This document shows positions 24,286 through 33,633 of a stretch of DNA of 64,000 nucleotides, piece after piece. Made by a program: the position numbers and the translations under genes. Under the pieces are notes generated by a model. That model saw only the letters and a program-made list of their open reading frames with translations. It made no database searches and was not told the DNA's origin. Position 1 is the first letter of the stretch, and every line of letters starts with the position of its first letter. This DNA comes from DASQGA01 sp963722715 (GTDB taxonomy: Bacteria > Actinomycetota > Thermoleophilia > Gaiellales > Gaiellaceae): the NCBI GenBank assembly GCA_963722715.1, contig CAVROA010000009.1, positions 1-64,000 on the forward strand, read 5' to 3'.

Positions 24286-25257
24286 TCAGGATAGCGACAC
24301 CGCTTGCGGGTTCACGACGTTCTCCGGAACGCGGCCCTCGAGGAGGACGTTCTCGAGAGCGGAGACGCAAAGCATCCCCATGGCCGTACGAGTCTCGTGG
24401 GTCGCGCTGCCGAGGTGGGGCGTCAGCACGACGTTGTCCAGGCCGAGAAGTCCCTCGTGCACCGCAGGCTCGTGCTCGAAGACGTCGAGCGCCGCGCCGG
24501 CGATCTCCCCGGCGCCGAGCCCCTCGACCAGAGCATCCTCGTCGACGATCGGCCCGCGGGCAGTGTTGACCAGGAAGGCGTCTTGCCGCATGGCGCGAAT
24601 CTCCTCCCGTCCGATCAGGTGCCGCGTCTCGGGAAGGAGCGGACAGTGAAGGCTGACGACATCGGAACAGTCCAGAAGCTCCGGCAGCGGCAGCCATTCG
24701 TACGGGGAGGGCCGCGGCCCCCCCGGCGCTGTGTACACGACGCGCATCCCGAGCTCGCGGCCGAGGCGGCCGACCTCGGAGCCGATCCGCCCGAGCCCGA
24801 CGATCCCCAGCGTTCGCGCGCGAAGCGTCGAGCCGAGCATGAAGGTGGGGGCCCAGTTCCAGCTCTCACGGGAGCGCAGGAACCGGTCGCCCTCGCAAAC
24901 GCGTCGGGAGAGACTGAGCATGAGTGCGATCGCCAGCTCGGCCGTGGCTTCGGTGAGCACGCCCGGCGTGTTCGCAACCAAAACCCCTCGTCGCGTTGCG
25001 GCGTCCACGTCGACGTTGTCGTAGCCGACTGCGTAGTTTGCGACGACCCGAAGCCCGTCGCCTGCGGCAACGAGAAGCTCGTCGTCCACCTGGTCGCTCA
25101 GCATCGTCAGGAGACCCGCGCAGCCTCTCGCGCCGGCCAGGAGCTCCAAACGGTCCGGTGGGAGCTCCGAGTCGTGGACGCGGAGGTCGAAAAGCCGCTC
25201 CAGTTCGGAATGCACCGGACCGGGTACTCGGCGTGTAAGGAAAACCCTGTGTGCCAA
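24286..25257 (-). CDS. D-isomer 2-hydroxyacid dehydrogenase (glyoxylate/hydroxypyruvate reductase-like)
   Basis: A 323-residue NAD(P)-dependent dehydrogenase. The nucleotide motif is LGIVGLGRIGSEVGRLG (near residue 150). The catalytic triad is visible as Arg in NTARGPIVDEDAL, Glu in DVFEHEP and His in LTPHLGSATHET. It reduces a 2-keto acid such as glyoxylate or hydroxypyruvate; exact specificity is not readable. It is directly upstream of sucA. The divergent histidine kinase gene begins 44 bases away. Confidence 0.92.
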   Translation of the reverse strand: MAHRVFLTRRVPGPVHSELERLFDLRVHDSELPPDRLELLAGARGCAGLLTMLSDQVDDELLVAAGDGLRVVANYAVGYDNVDVDAATRRGVLVANTPGVLTEATAELAIALMLSLSRRVCEGDRFLRSRESWNWAPTFMLGSTLRARTLGIVGLGRIGSEVGRLGRELGMRVVYTAPGGPRPSPYEWLPLPELLDCSDVVSLHCPLLPETRHLIGREEIRAMRQDAFLVNTARGPIVDEDALVEGLGAGEIAGAALDVFEHEPAVHEGLLGLDNVVLTPHLGSATHETRTAMGMLCVSALENVLLEGRVPENVVNPQAVSLS

Positions 25258-25301
25258 AAAATCAACCTCGCCTGGCCAGAACGGGCGCTAACCTTCCCCC
25301 C

Positions 25302-26480
25302 ATGCGCGAGCTGACGCCCGAGCTACGCGCTTTATACGACCTGGCACGCGGCGCCGCCCAGGGAGGGATCGGCGTGGACGAGTTGCTCGAGCGTGTCTGC
25401 GTGGCCGTGGTCGACAGCTTTGGCTTCGAGCGCTGCGGAGTCGGGCGCTTCGATCCAGAGACCGGGGTGATCACGCCGGTCGTCTCCCACGGCGTGACCC
25501 GGGACGAGGCGCCCGCGGTCAGACTCGACGAGCAGCCGCTCCTCCAGCAGGCCCTCGAGCGGGGAGAGGCAGTCCTCGCTGATGCCCGTGATCCTGAGGG
25601 GCTTTCCTCCGATCTGACGGATCAGTTCGGGATCATGACGGTCCTCGCCGTGCCGCTCCTTGCCGAAGGACGCTGTCTCGGCTTCCTCGCCGCCGACCGC
25701 GGTGGAGGAACCTTCGACCTCGACGAGGGCGCCCTCGATCTGCTGACCACGATCGGCGCGTTCGGCGGCGTGCTCCTGCACCGGGCCCTCGAGTCGTCCG
25801 AGCTCGCCAACGTCAACGAGGTCGCGCGAAACTTCATCGCGCTCGCGTCCCACGAGCTCAGGACTCCGGCCGCGGTCGTGCACGGTATCGCGTCGACGCT
25901 CCACCTCCGCGGGGACCTCCTAGACGCCGAGCAGCTCCACCATCTCCGCGCCACGCTCTACCAGCAGACCGACCGGCTGCGGCGGCTGGTCGACCAGCTG
26001 CTCGACCTTTCGCGCCTCGAGGCTCACGCGATCTCGATCTCGGTGATCAACTTCCCCGTGCGGCGCCGCGTCGAGGAGCTCGTGCTGATGCTGGCGGGCG
26101 ATCACGTGTCCGAGATCGACCTCCGCATCGATCCGGAACTCGAGACCGTCGCCGATCCCGAGGCCTTCGACCGGATCGTCTCCAACCTGCTGACGAACGC
26201 ACTCCGGTATGGGAAGCCCCCGGTCTCCGTGGACGCACGGCAGACCGACCGGCACTTCCGCCTGGCCGTCGAGGATCGTGGGGAGGGGGTCGCCGGCGAT
26301 TTCGTCCCGTATCTCTTCGAGCGCTTCGCGCGCGGCGACCCGGCCGCCCAGGGGTCCATCGGGTCCGGGCTCGGACTCTCGATCGCGCAGTCCTATGCGC
26401 GTGCGCACGGCGGCGATCTCCTCTACGGAGCGGCGATCCCGAGCGGTGCCCGCTTCGAGCTCGTGCTGCCCGTCAGCTAG
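25302..26480 (+). CDS. GAF-domain sensor histidine kinase (orphan)
   Basis: A 392-residue soluble kinase. A GAF domain (about residues 20-165) precedes a HisKA helix with the phospho-His in ALASHELRTPAAVVHGI, then an HATPase_c domain with N-box ELVLML...NLLTNALRYG, G1 EDRGEGV and G2 GSGLGLSIAQSYARAHGG. No response regulator is adjacent, so it is an orphan. TAACCT lies seven bases before ATG 25302, suggesting leaderless transcription. No membrane helix is seen, so a cytoplasmic signal is likely. Confidence 0.92.
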   Translation: MRELTPELRALYDLARGAAQGGIGVDELLERVCVAVVDSFGFERCGVGRFDPETGVITPVVSHGVTRDEAPAVRLDEQPLLQQALERGEAVLADARDPEGLSSDLTDQFGIMTVLAVPLLAEGRCLGFLAADRGGGTFDLDEGALDLLTTIGAFGGVLLHRALESSELANVNEVARNFIALASHELRTPAAVVHGIASTLHLRGDLLDAEQLHHLRATLYQQTDRLRRLVDQLLDLSRLEAHAISISVINFPVRRRVEELVLMLAGDHVSEIDLRIDPELETVADPEAFDRIVSNLLTNALRYGKPPVSVDARQTDRHFRLAVEDRGEGVAGDFVPYLFERFARGDPAAQGSIGSGLGLSIAQSYARAHGGDLLYGAAIPSGARFELVLPVS

Positions 26481-26770
26481 CTGTCGCGCGGAGCCACGAC
26501 CGGCAGCCCGGCGGCGACATGTCTTCTGCCACCCGCCTCGTAGATCACGTCGACCGAGTCGTGCTTCCGGTACGTCCCAGCGATCCCGAGAAACATGCTG
26601 GCCCAGCGGATGAAGCCCAGCCGGCCCTCCTGGGCTAGCGGCTTCGGGAACTCCAGCACGCGCCCGCGAACGACGTAGTCCGCCCCGGGCGTCTGCGGCA
26701 CCCCGTTCACGTACACCTCGAGCGGGTCCGCGACGTAGTCGGGCAGTGGAACAGTCCAGGCTTCAGCCAC
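26477..26770 (-). CDS. Hypothetical beta-rich protein with VNGVPQ motif
   Basis: About 97 residues when started at GTG 26770; the true start is uncertain and the frame is open further upstream. The sequence PLEVYVNGVPQTPGADYVVR followed by GRVLEFPKPL resembles the small beta modules found in tail-fibre-like and secreted proteins. No signal peptide is seen with this start. It converges on the histidine kinase with a four-base overlap. Function not recognised. Confidence 0.55.
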   Translation of the reverse strand: MAEAWTVPLPDYVADPLEVYVNGVPQTPGADYVVRGRVLEFPKPLAQEGRLGFIRWASMFLGIAGTYRKHDSVDVIYEAGGRRHVAAGLPVVAPRDS

Positions 26771-26958
26771 CGCAGGACCGAAGCCTAGACTGACCTTGCC
26801 CCCCTCGCGCTGAGCACAATCTCTCTCGCCAACACCCCAAAAGACGTACTCACCCTCACCCGCACTCAACCACAAAAGCGGTAAGACCTGAATCCCTCTT
26901 TCGAGTGAATCGCCTCTATGTGGCCTGGTCTCCGGGCTGCCCATAGAATCCTGGCGCC

Positions 26959-27993
26959 TTGGGTCGGAAGCGCGGAGCACTGCTCGCCCTCGTTTGCCTC
27001 GTGCTGGTGTGGCCGGCAGCGGCTCTCGCCGGGAACGGAGGCCTCGCGCCCCCGGACTCGTCAACCGAGAGCGGCGACACGATCCGGTTCATCTACTGGG
27101 TCGTGACGGCTGCGTGCGCGGTCGTCTTTCTGGTGATCGAGACCGCCCTCATCCTCTTCATCATCCGCTTCCGCCGCCGCCGTGATGTCGCCGAGGACGT
27201 CGAAGGGCCTCAGATCCACGGAAACACACGGCTCGAGGTTCTCTGGACCGCCATTCCCGCCTTGGCGCTCGCGGCGCTCGCGATCTTCACGATCGTCAAG
27301 ACGCCCGACGTACTTGCGAACGCGAGTGGACAGGCGGGCGACACAACCGAGATCCGGGTCGACGGGCACCAGTTCTACTGGCAGTACACGTACCCGAACG
27401 GGGCGATCTCGTTCGACACTCTCTACCTTCCGGTCGGAAAGACGGCCTCACTCGAGCTCCACTCGAAGGACGTCAACCACAGCTGGTGGGTGCCCGAGCT
27501 CACCGGCAAGCTCGATGCGATCCCGGGGCACCCGAACACCCTCGACTTCGAGCCCCACCGGACCGGCACCTACGAGAACGGCAAGTGCGCCGAGTTCTGC
27601 GGTATCCAGCACGCGGTCATGGACACGATCGTCCGCGTCGTGTCCGAAGACCGAGTACCGAGGCCTGGCTCGAGGACAACGCTCCCAGCGACTCCGAGGA
27701 GGCCCTCGTCGCGCTCGGCGAGCAGGAATGGACTGCCTCCTGCGCCAAATGCCACGGGCTCGACGGCTCCGGCGACATCGGCCCGGCGATCCAGGGCAAC
27801 GGAACCCTGCTGAACCGCAGCGGCCTGAAGCGGCTGCTCCTGAACGGCCAGAACGACGCCGACCATCGACAGCTACATGCCGCCCGTGGGTGCAGGCTGG
27901 GAGGAGCGGCAGTTCGATGCTCTCATCGCCTACGTGAAGTCGAACCAGCGTCTCTCGACCTCGGCGGGTCAGGGAGGCCAGAGTGGCGGATAA
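26959..27993 (+). CDS. coxB: Cytochrome c oxidase subunit II fused to cytochrome c (caa3 type), two frameshifts
   Basis: Subunit II of a haem-copper oxidase. It starts at TTG 26959 with a signal peptide, has two helices, then the cupredoxin domain with a CuA site (CAEFCGIQHAVM). Near 27648 one base shifts the frame; the new frame reads STEAWLEDNAPSDSEEALVA and a class I cytochrome c with CAKCH haem-binding motif. Near 27862 a second shift leads to the distal-Met segment YMPPVG and ends SGG-TAA at 27991-27993. Both breaks fall inside a continuous domain, so assembly indels are likely. A TAGAAT box lies nine bases before the start. It overlaps ctaD by 11 bases. Confidence 0.9.
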
Positions 27994-29617
27994 GAGGAGG
28001 AGCATCGCCCCGACCTGGAAGCAGGGGCGGGTCACCAGCTGGCTGACGACCGTCGACCACAAGCGCATCGGGATCCTCTACATCGTCACCTCGTTCGTGT
28101 TCTTCTTCGCGGGCGGCGTGATGGCGATCCTCATGCGGATCCAGCTGGCGCAGGCGGATCAGCACCTGATCGAGAAGAACTCCTACAACGAGCTCTTCAC
28201 GATCCACGGGACGACGATGATCTTCCTCTTCGCCGTGCCTCTTTTTGCAGGGTTCGCGAACTACCTCGTCCCGCTCATGATCGGGGCGCGCGACATGGCG
28301 TTCCCCCGCCTGAACGCCCTTTCGTACTGGCTCTTCCTGCTCGGGGGGCTAATCGTGCTCGCAAGCTTCCTGGCCGAAGGCGGTGCCGCCAACAGCGGGT
28401 GGACGGCCTATACACCGCTCTCGGGCGACAACTACAGCCCCAGCGTCGGGCAGGACATGTGGATCCTCGGCATCCATCTGACCTCGCTCGGCTCGATCGC
28501 AGGCGCGATCAACTTCATCGTGACGATCCACAACATGCGGACGCGCGGGATGACCTGGATGAGAATCCCGATCTTCGTGTGGACGATCGAGGCCTACTCC
28601 GTGCTCCTCGTCCTCGCCCTGCCGACGATCAGCGCCGCCGCAACGCTCCTCCTCCTCGATCGGCAGGCAGGCACGTCGTTCTTCGAACCGGCCGAGGGCG
28701 GCAGCCAGATCCTCTGGCAGCACATGTTCTGGTTCTTCGGCCACCCAGAGGTCTACATCATGGTGCTCCCTGCGATGGGAATGCTTTCCGAGGTCATTCC
28801 GGTCTTCTCGCGGAAGCCGATCTTCGGCTACAAGGCAGTGGCGTTCTCGACGATCGGCATCGCTTTCGCGAGCATGCTCGTCTGGGCCCACCACATGTTC
28901 ACTGTCGGTCTTCCGACCTGGCTGCTGGCGTTCTTCCTCGTGTCGTCCTTCTCGGTCGCGGTTCCGACCTCGATCAAGCTTTTCAACTGGCTGGCGACAC
29001 TCTGGCGCGGTCATCTCGACCTGCGGACGCCACTCCTCTTCTGTCTCGGGTTCATCGGCCTCTTCACCATCGGCGGCCTCTCCGGGATCATGCTGGCCGC
29101 CTATCCGATCGACTTCCAGGCGCAGGACTCCTACTTCCTCGTCGCGCACCTCCACTACGTGCTCTTCGGCGGCTCCGTCTTCGGAATCTTCGCCGGCACG
29201 TACTACTGGTTCCCGAAGATCACGGGCCGGATGTACAACGAGCGACTCGCCAAGGCACACTTCTGGCTGCTTCTGGTCGGCTTCAACATGGCCTTCCTCC
29301 CGCAGCACTTCCTCGGCCTCATGGGCATGCAACGGCGGATCTACACGTACCAGCGCGGCGGGCTCTTCGAGCTCTACAACCTGATCTCGTCGATCGGGGT
29401 GCTCGTGATGACGATCGGGCTCCTGATCTTCCTCGCGAACATGGTCAAAAGCTGGCGTGCCGGCGCTCGGGTGGGATCCGACCCCTGGCGGGCCGATACG
29501 CTCGAGTGGTACACGACCTCGCCTCCTCCTCCGCACAACTTCGACCGGGTGCCCTACGTGTCCAGCCACCGGCCCCTCCGGGATCTACGACTCCGCCTCC
29601 AGGAAGAGCGCCTGTGA
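27983..29617 (+). CDS. ctaD: Cytochrome c oxidase subunit I
   Basis: A 544-residue, 12-helix catalytic subunit that reduces O2 and pumps protons in the membrane. Metal-ligand motifs are seen: the haem a His in NELFTIHGTTMI, the active-site WFFGHPEVYIMVLP (Cu-B His, Tyr, and D-channel Glu as in A1-type oxidases), WAHHMFTVG, and VAHLHYV near the end. NYLVPLMIGARDMAFPRLN holds the D-channel entrance Asp. GTG start 27983. No subunit III gene follows; the next gene is the haem O synthase fusion. Confidence 0.97.
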   Translation: MADKRRSIAPTWKQGRVTSWLTTVDHKRIGILYIVTSFVFFFAGGVMAILMRIQLAQADQHLIEKNSYNELFTIHGTTMIFLFAVPLFAGFANYLVPLMIGARDMAFPRLNALSYWLFLLGGLIVLASFLAEGGAANSGWTAYTPLSGDNYSPSVGQDMWILGIHLTSLGSIAGAINFIVTIHNMRTRGMTWMRIPIFVWTIEAYSVLLVLALPTISAAATLLLLDRQAGTSFFEPAEGGSQILWQHMFWFFGHPEVYIMVLPAMGMLSEVIPVFSRKPIFGYKAVAFSTIGIAFASMLVWAHHMFTVGLPTWLLAFFLVSSFSVAVPTSIKLFNWLATLWRGHLDLRTPLLFCLGFIGLFTIGGLSGIMLAAYPIDFQAQDSYFLVAHLHYVLFGGSVFGIFAGTYYWFPKITGRMYNERLAKAHFWLLLVGFNMAFLPQHFLGLMGMQRRIYTYQRGGLFELYNLISSIGVLVMTIGLLIFLANMVKSWRAGARVGSDPWRADTLEWYTTSPPPPHNFDRVPYVSSHRPLRDLRLRLQEERL

Positions 29618-30840
29618 GCCCTACGCCCGGACCCTGGCTCCGGCTTCTCTCGCTCGGCGGCGTGAGCGCCGTCGCCCTCGTCGCGGCCACCGGGGAGCAC
29701 GCACTTCCGCACGATGCCGCCGCGCTGGTCGCCCTCGCCCTCCTAGGCGGCGCGACCCTCGCTGCTCGCTTCGGACATCCCGACCGGCCCGGGCTCGTGC
29801 TTGCATCGGCCCTGGCGCTCGGCGTCTTCATCGTCCAGATCGGCCTGGGCGGCGTGCTGGCGCTGACCGACGCCACCTGGGCGCGCGGGCTCCACATCGG
29901 GCTGGGCGCGGTCTCGCTTGCCATTGCCGCGATTGCCGCCGCCGCCTGCTTCCGTGGCGGCGCAGCCGTTCCGCGCGGATCCTGGCGCGACTACGTGACC
30001 CTCACCAAGCCTCGCATCATGAGCCTCCTGCTCCTGACAGCAGCCGGGGGAATGCTGGTGGGCGCCAGAGGAATCCCATCGGCCGGCCTCCTGGCCGCGA
30101 CACTCGGTGGACTCGCGCTCGCGTGTGGAGGGGCCTCAGCCCTGAACCACGTCCTCGACCGGGACATCGACCGCCTGATGGGCAAGCGGACCCGGGGAAG
30201 GCCCGTGGCGGCGGGGCGAATCCCGCCCGCCCGTGCCCTCGAGTTCGGCCTGGCGCTGTCCGCGCTCTCATTCGTCGTGCTGGCGAGCTTCGCGAACGTC
30301 CTGGCGGCGCTGCTCGCAGTCTTCGGCAACCTCTTCTACGTCCTCGTCTACACGCGATGGCTGAAGCGCTCGACGCCGCAGAACATCGTCATCGGCGGAG
30401 CCGCAGGGGCAATCCCGCCTGTGGTCGGGTGGGCAGCTGCGACCGGGAACCTGACTCTGCCCGCACTCCTGCTCTTCCTGATCGTCTTTTTCTGGACACC
30501 GCCGCACTTCTGGGCCCTTGCGTTGTTGATCCGGCGCGAATACGCGGCGGCACGCGTCCCGATGCTCCCGGTAGTGAAGGGAGCGCCGGAGACTGCGCGC
30601 TCGATCGTCCGCTACACGCTGCTCATGATCGGAGTGACGCTCCTGCCCTTCCTGGCGAACACGGTGGGCTGGCTCTACCTCGCCTCGGCTCTCCTCCTGG
30701 GAGGCCTCTTCTTGCTCCTGGCCGTGGGGCTCCTCCGGGAGACCACGCCTGCCCGCGCGCGCAGGCTCTTCACATACTCCCTGGCCTACCTCGCGCTTCT
30801 CTTCGTCGCCCTCGCCGTCGACCCGATCGTACTGGGCTAG
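29614..30840 (+). CDS. ctaB: Half-CtaA / CtaB fusion: protohaem IX farnesyltransferase with N-terminal haem A synthase-like region
   Basis: A 408-residue membrane protein. Residues about 1-115 hold four helices resembling the second half of CtaA (QIGLGGVLALTDA followed by GLHIGLGAVSLA with its His). From about residue 125 (YVTLTKPRIMSLLLLT) it is a full UbiA-family haem O synthase with the Asp-rich NHVLDRDIDRLMGKRT motif and a KRSTPQNIVIGG second site. It farnesylates haem B to haem O for the oxidase. GTG 29614 overlaps the ctaD stop (GTGA). Whether the CtaA-like half binds haem or only helps hand over the product is unknown. Confidence 0.9.
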   Translation: MSPTPGPWLRLLSLGGVSAVALVAATGEHALPHDAAALVALALLGGATLAARFGHPDRPGLVLASALALGVFIVQIGLGGVLALTDATWARGLHIGLGAVSLAIAAIAAAACFRGGAAVPRGSWRDYVTLTKPRIMSLLLLTAAGGMLVGARGIPSAGLLAATLGGLALACGGASALNHVLDRDIDRLMGKRTRGRPVAAGRIPPARALEFGLALSALSFVVLASFANVLAALLAVFGNLFYVLVYTRWLKRSTPQNIVIGGAAGAIPPVVGWAAATGNLTLPALLLFLIVFFWTPPHFWALALLIRREYAAARVPMLPVVKGAPETARSIVRYTLLMIGVTLLPFLANTVGWLYLASALLLGGLFLLLAVGLLRETTPARARRLFTYSLAYLALLFVALAVDPIVLG

Positions 30841-30842
30841 AA

Positions 30843-30959
30843 ATGGATCCCGACCTCGCCCGCAGGAACAACCGTCTCGGACTGCTCCTGCTCGCGGTCG
30901 TGCTCGTTCTCTTTGCAGGGTCGCTCGTCGTCGCGATCGCATACCGACAGCTGATCTAG
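30843..30959 (+). CDS. Small single-pass membrane protein of the oxidase operon, 38 residues
   Basis: Starting two bases after the ctaB stop, it reads MDPDLARRNNRLGLLLLAV and continues as one hydrophobic helix to a short basic tail. Tiny membrane proteins of this form follow oxidase assembly genes in other actinobacteria and may be a small oxidase subunit or assembly factor. The terminator hairpin just after it supports its place as the last gene of the operon. Confidence 0.65.
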   Translation: MDPDLARRNNRLGLLLLAVVLVLFAGSLVVAIAYRQLI

Positions 30960-30965
30960 TCAACG

Positions 30966-30991
30966 GGCGCTCCCTCGTCCGAGGGAGCGCC
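30966..30991 (+). terminator. Terminator hairpin ending the oxidase operon
   Basis: GGCGCTCCCTC and GAGGGAGCGCC form an 11-bp perfect stem with a GTCC loop (the loop ends could pair once more). It lies seven bases after the stop of the small membrane gene. No T-run follows, as is common for actinobacterial terminators. Confidence 0.75.
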
Positions 30992-31026
30992 GAGCGACCA
31001 CGCCTGCCGACAACACCCTTGACGAC

Positions 31027-32760
31027 ATGCTCGCTCGCCTCCTCACCGTGCTCACTGCCGCCCTCGTTCTCGCACCTGCTGCGGCGGCTGCTCCCGCGCC
31101 CAACGGGCTCCACGGGTTCCTGCTCCGGGCCACCGAATCGAGCGGCACCCCGCACACCTTCGCGCGAACTCCTTCCTTCGGCTGGAACACCGTTCGCGGC
31201 GCCGCGCGGTACGAGCTCCAGCTTTCCACCAGCAGGAACTTCACCGAGAACGGCATCGTGTGGGAGAGCGACCAGATCAGGGCGCCGCTCGCCACGGTTC
31301 CGCTGACGCTCCCCTGGGTCTCGAGCCCCGGTTACTCATGGCACGCCCGCGTGCGTGCATTCGTCGGCGGCAACGCCACGGCGTGGAGCGACAAGTTTGG
31401 CTTCAACCTCCGCTCCCCTTCGCCCCCCGCAAGCCTCTCGACCGGCGCCGTCAACCCGCGCCCTGGGCTCGTTCGCTGGACGCCTGTTTCCGGAGCCACC
31501 GCCTACGAGGTCTCGTTCATAACCGACCCGACGACCGGTACGTCGAAGAAGGTCAAGTCGGCGACCACCGCGGCTGACCTGCGCGAGTACTACAGCTTCC
31601 ACAACGACCCGAGCTTCTTCGACAACGGCATCTCCGCCGTCGAGGGTGAGATCTGGTGGAGGGTCCGGGCCGTCCGCGAGGTCTTCGGCACTCCGATGAA
31701 CAACCTCAAGGTCGTCTCCTACGGCCCCTGGAGCACGCTTTTCAAGACCGTTGAGCCGCCGATCGCGGCAACGACGATCGCGCTCACCGACACGGTCTCG
31801 CGGAGCCGAGGGAGCGACGTCGTCATCTCTGACCTCGCAGGCGGCCCGAGTAACGAGGCGCACGAGCTCGCGCCGGCCTTCTCCTGGACAGGCAGCCTCA
31901 GTCTCGCTCCCGGGCTCTACGGCGCCTGCCCCGGCCTGGGCGTCGACTGCCCCATGTTCCACGTCTACGTCTACACGGATGAGGACTGCTCGAATCGCGT
32001 GCACGTCTCCGATCTGATCGGAAGCCCTGCATATGTGCCGCGCCTCTCCGGGCCACTCGGAATCCCGTCAGACCCCGCCGCGCTGGCTGGAGCCTCCGGT
32101 GTTTACCTCGCAGACGCCCCGACCGAGGGCGGGGTCATCTACGACGCTGGCGGCGACCTGGTCACAGCCGCTGGGACCGAGGTAGGAGTCGAGACCGACC
32201 CGGACGAGCCCGTCGGTCCCGGCCTCGCACCGGACCGAAAAACTGGCTTCCGCGACATGGACTGGCCCGACGGCCGCTACTACTGGACTGTCGTACCGAC
32301 GGTCCCCTATTTGACTCCCGACAGCACGATCGAGTACCACGACGTCGAGTTCGCGGAGGACATGTGTGCGGCCGGCGAAGTCCTGCCCTTCGGCAAGACC
32401 AGCGAGCCCGTAACCGAGCGCGAGTCGGGCGTCCCGTTCATCTCGGGCATGTCCACCGACGGCAAGCTTCGCACCGCCACGACGGCGACCCCGTCCTTCT
32501 TCGGACGTGTCGTCGTCGCGTGGAAGCCGGCGCTCGGGGCCCGGAAGTACCAGGTGCAGTGGAGCCTGCGTGCGTCTCCGTGGAAGACCGTCGGCTCGGT
32601 GAAGACGCCGGCCACGGCCGCGCTGCTCGACCTCGAGCCCGGTCGCTGGTTCTATCGCGTGCGCGGCCTCGACACGACCCTCAGCACGCTGCGCTACGGG
32701 ATGACGTGGAGCGACCCGCAGATGGTCAGGATCGTCCCGCGCCGCTTCAGCGTCGGCTAG
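31027..32760 (+). CDS. Secreted protein with three fibronectin-III-like modules
   Basis: A 577-residue exported protein with a signal peptide (MLARLLTVLTAALVLAPAAA, cleavage after an Ala-rich stretch). Three copies of a W..V.GA..Y.V/LQ pattern mark FnIII-like folds: FGWNTVRGAARYELQLS (near residue 50), RWTPVSGATAYEVSF (near 150) and VAWKPALGARKYQVQWS (near 500). A Cys-containing insert lies between the second and third. No catalytic motif or anchor is visible. It may be an extracellular binding or matrix protein. It converges on opcA with a six-base gap. Confidence 0.8.
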   Translation: MLARLLTVLTAALVLAPAAAAAPAPNGLHGFLLRATESSGTPHTFARTPSFGWNTVRGAARYELQLSTSRNFTENGIVWESDQIRAPLATVPLTLPWVSSPGYSWHARVRAFVGGNATAWSDKFGFNLRSPSPPASLSTGAVNPRPGLVRWTPVSGATAYEVSFITDPTTGTSKKVKSATTAADLREYYSFHNDPSFFDNGISAVEGEIWWRVRAVREVFGTPMNNLKVVSYGPWSTLFKTVEPPIAATTIALTDTVSRSRGSDVVISDLAGGPSNEAHELAPAFSWTGSLSLAPGLYGACPGLGVDCPMFHVYVYTDEDCSNRVHVSDLIGSPAYVPRLSGPLGIPSDPAALAGASGVYLADAPTEGGVIYDAGGDLVTAAGTEVGVETDPDEPVGPGLAPDRKTGFRDMDWPDGRYYWTVVPTVPYLTPDSTIEYHDVEFAEDMCAAGEVLPFGKTSEPVTERESGVPFISGMSTDGKLRTATTATPSFFGRVVVAWKPALGARKYQVQWSLRASPWKTVGSVKTPATAALLDLEPGRWFYRVRGLDTTLSTLRYGMTWSDPQMVRIVPRRFSVG

Positions 32761-32766
32761 CCGCCG

Positions 32767-33633
32767 CTAGACGGACGCCGGCGTCATGCTCCGGACCGCC
32801 GCCTCGTAGACGGGGTCACGGCCGAAGAGGTCGAGCTGCTCCGAGAGGAGATCGCTCGCCGACTCGTTGTCTCTACGCACCGGCTTCACCAAAACACCGT
32901 CCGCTGCCACCAGCTCAACCTCGCCCGCAGGCTCGAGCGTGAGCGAGACCTCGCGACCGAGACGGGTCGAGAGCCAGCGGGCGAGGAGCATCCCATCCGC
33001 CTCCGGCCCGGCGACCCTCAGCGCCGAAACGTCTTTGACGCCCGGCCAGAGAGCTGCCAGTGCCTCCCGCCACGGCAGCGTCCTCGCCCAGGCGATGTCG
33101 GACACCGCCGCCTCGTCGAAGAGACCGGCGACGTAGCCGTACTCGTCCTCCAGGTCAGGCCATTCGCTCGAGTCGACGATCAGGCGGTCGACAACCCCGA
33201 TCAGCTCCCGCTCGCCCTCTGCCCTGCCTACGGGCCCGCGCCAGCGCAGGAATACCGGGAGATCGGTCAGGAGCAGCGGCTCGACGACGCTGGCGGGGGC
33301 GCTCGACCGGGCGCCGCACAGATGGATCTCGATCACCTCGGAGCAGACCTCGCGATGCTCGCCCCGTTGCACGTAACACCGGAGGTCGACGTCCGCCTCG
33401 AGGACGTCTCGCTCGTCGTCCGGTTCGGGGAAGAGGAGAATGGAGCGGGACGGATGCCGCTCGGCGAGGCCGACCAGCGTGCCGGTCGCCGCTTCCACCC
33501 AGCGGTCCGGCACCCACGCGATATGCGTCATGCTGCTCGTTCGCTGGGTGGGGCCGCCGTCAGGCTCGCTGGACTCATGGCGAAGCGTCGTCAGAGCCTG
33601 CTCGATCTCCCGGATGGACGAGAGCTCGCTCAA
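32767..33633 (-). CDS. opcA: Glucose-6-phosphate dehydrogenase assembly protein OpcA
   Basis: A 288-residue allosteric and assembly partner of Zwf. Recognisable elements are an N-terminal TSSMTHIAWVPD, HPSRSILLFPE, EVIEIHLCG, and LLLTDLPVFLRWRG, all characteristic of OpcA in actinobacteria and cyanobacteria. Its ATG overlaps the zwf stop by four bases, which fits their physical partnership. It is the last gene of the pentose-phosphate operon. Confidence 0.93.
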   Translation of the reverse strand: MSELSSIREIEQALTTLRHESSEPDGGPTQRTSSMTHIAWVPDRWVEAATGTLVGLAERHPSRSILLFPEPDDERDVLEADVDLRCYVQRGEHREVCSEVIEIHLCGARSSAPASVVEPLLLTDLPVFLRWRGPVGRAEGERELIGVVDRLIVDSSEWPDLEDEYGYVAGLFDEAAVSDIAWARTLPWREALAALWPGVKDVSALRVAGPEADGMLLARWLSTRLGREVSLTLEPAGEVELVAADGVLVKPVRRDNESASDLLSEQLDLFGRDPVYEAAVRSMTPASV

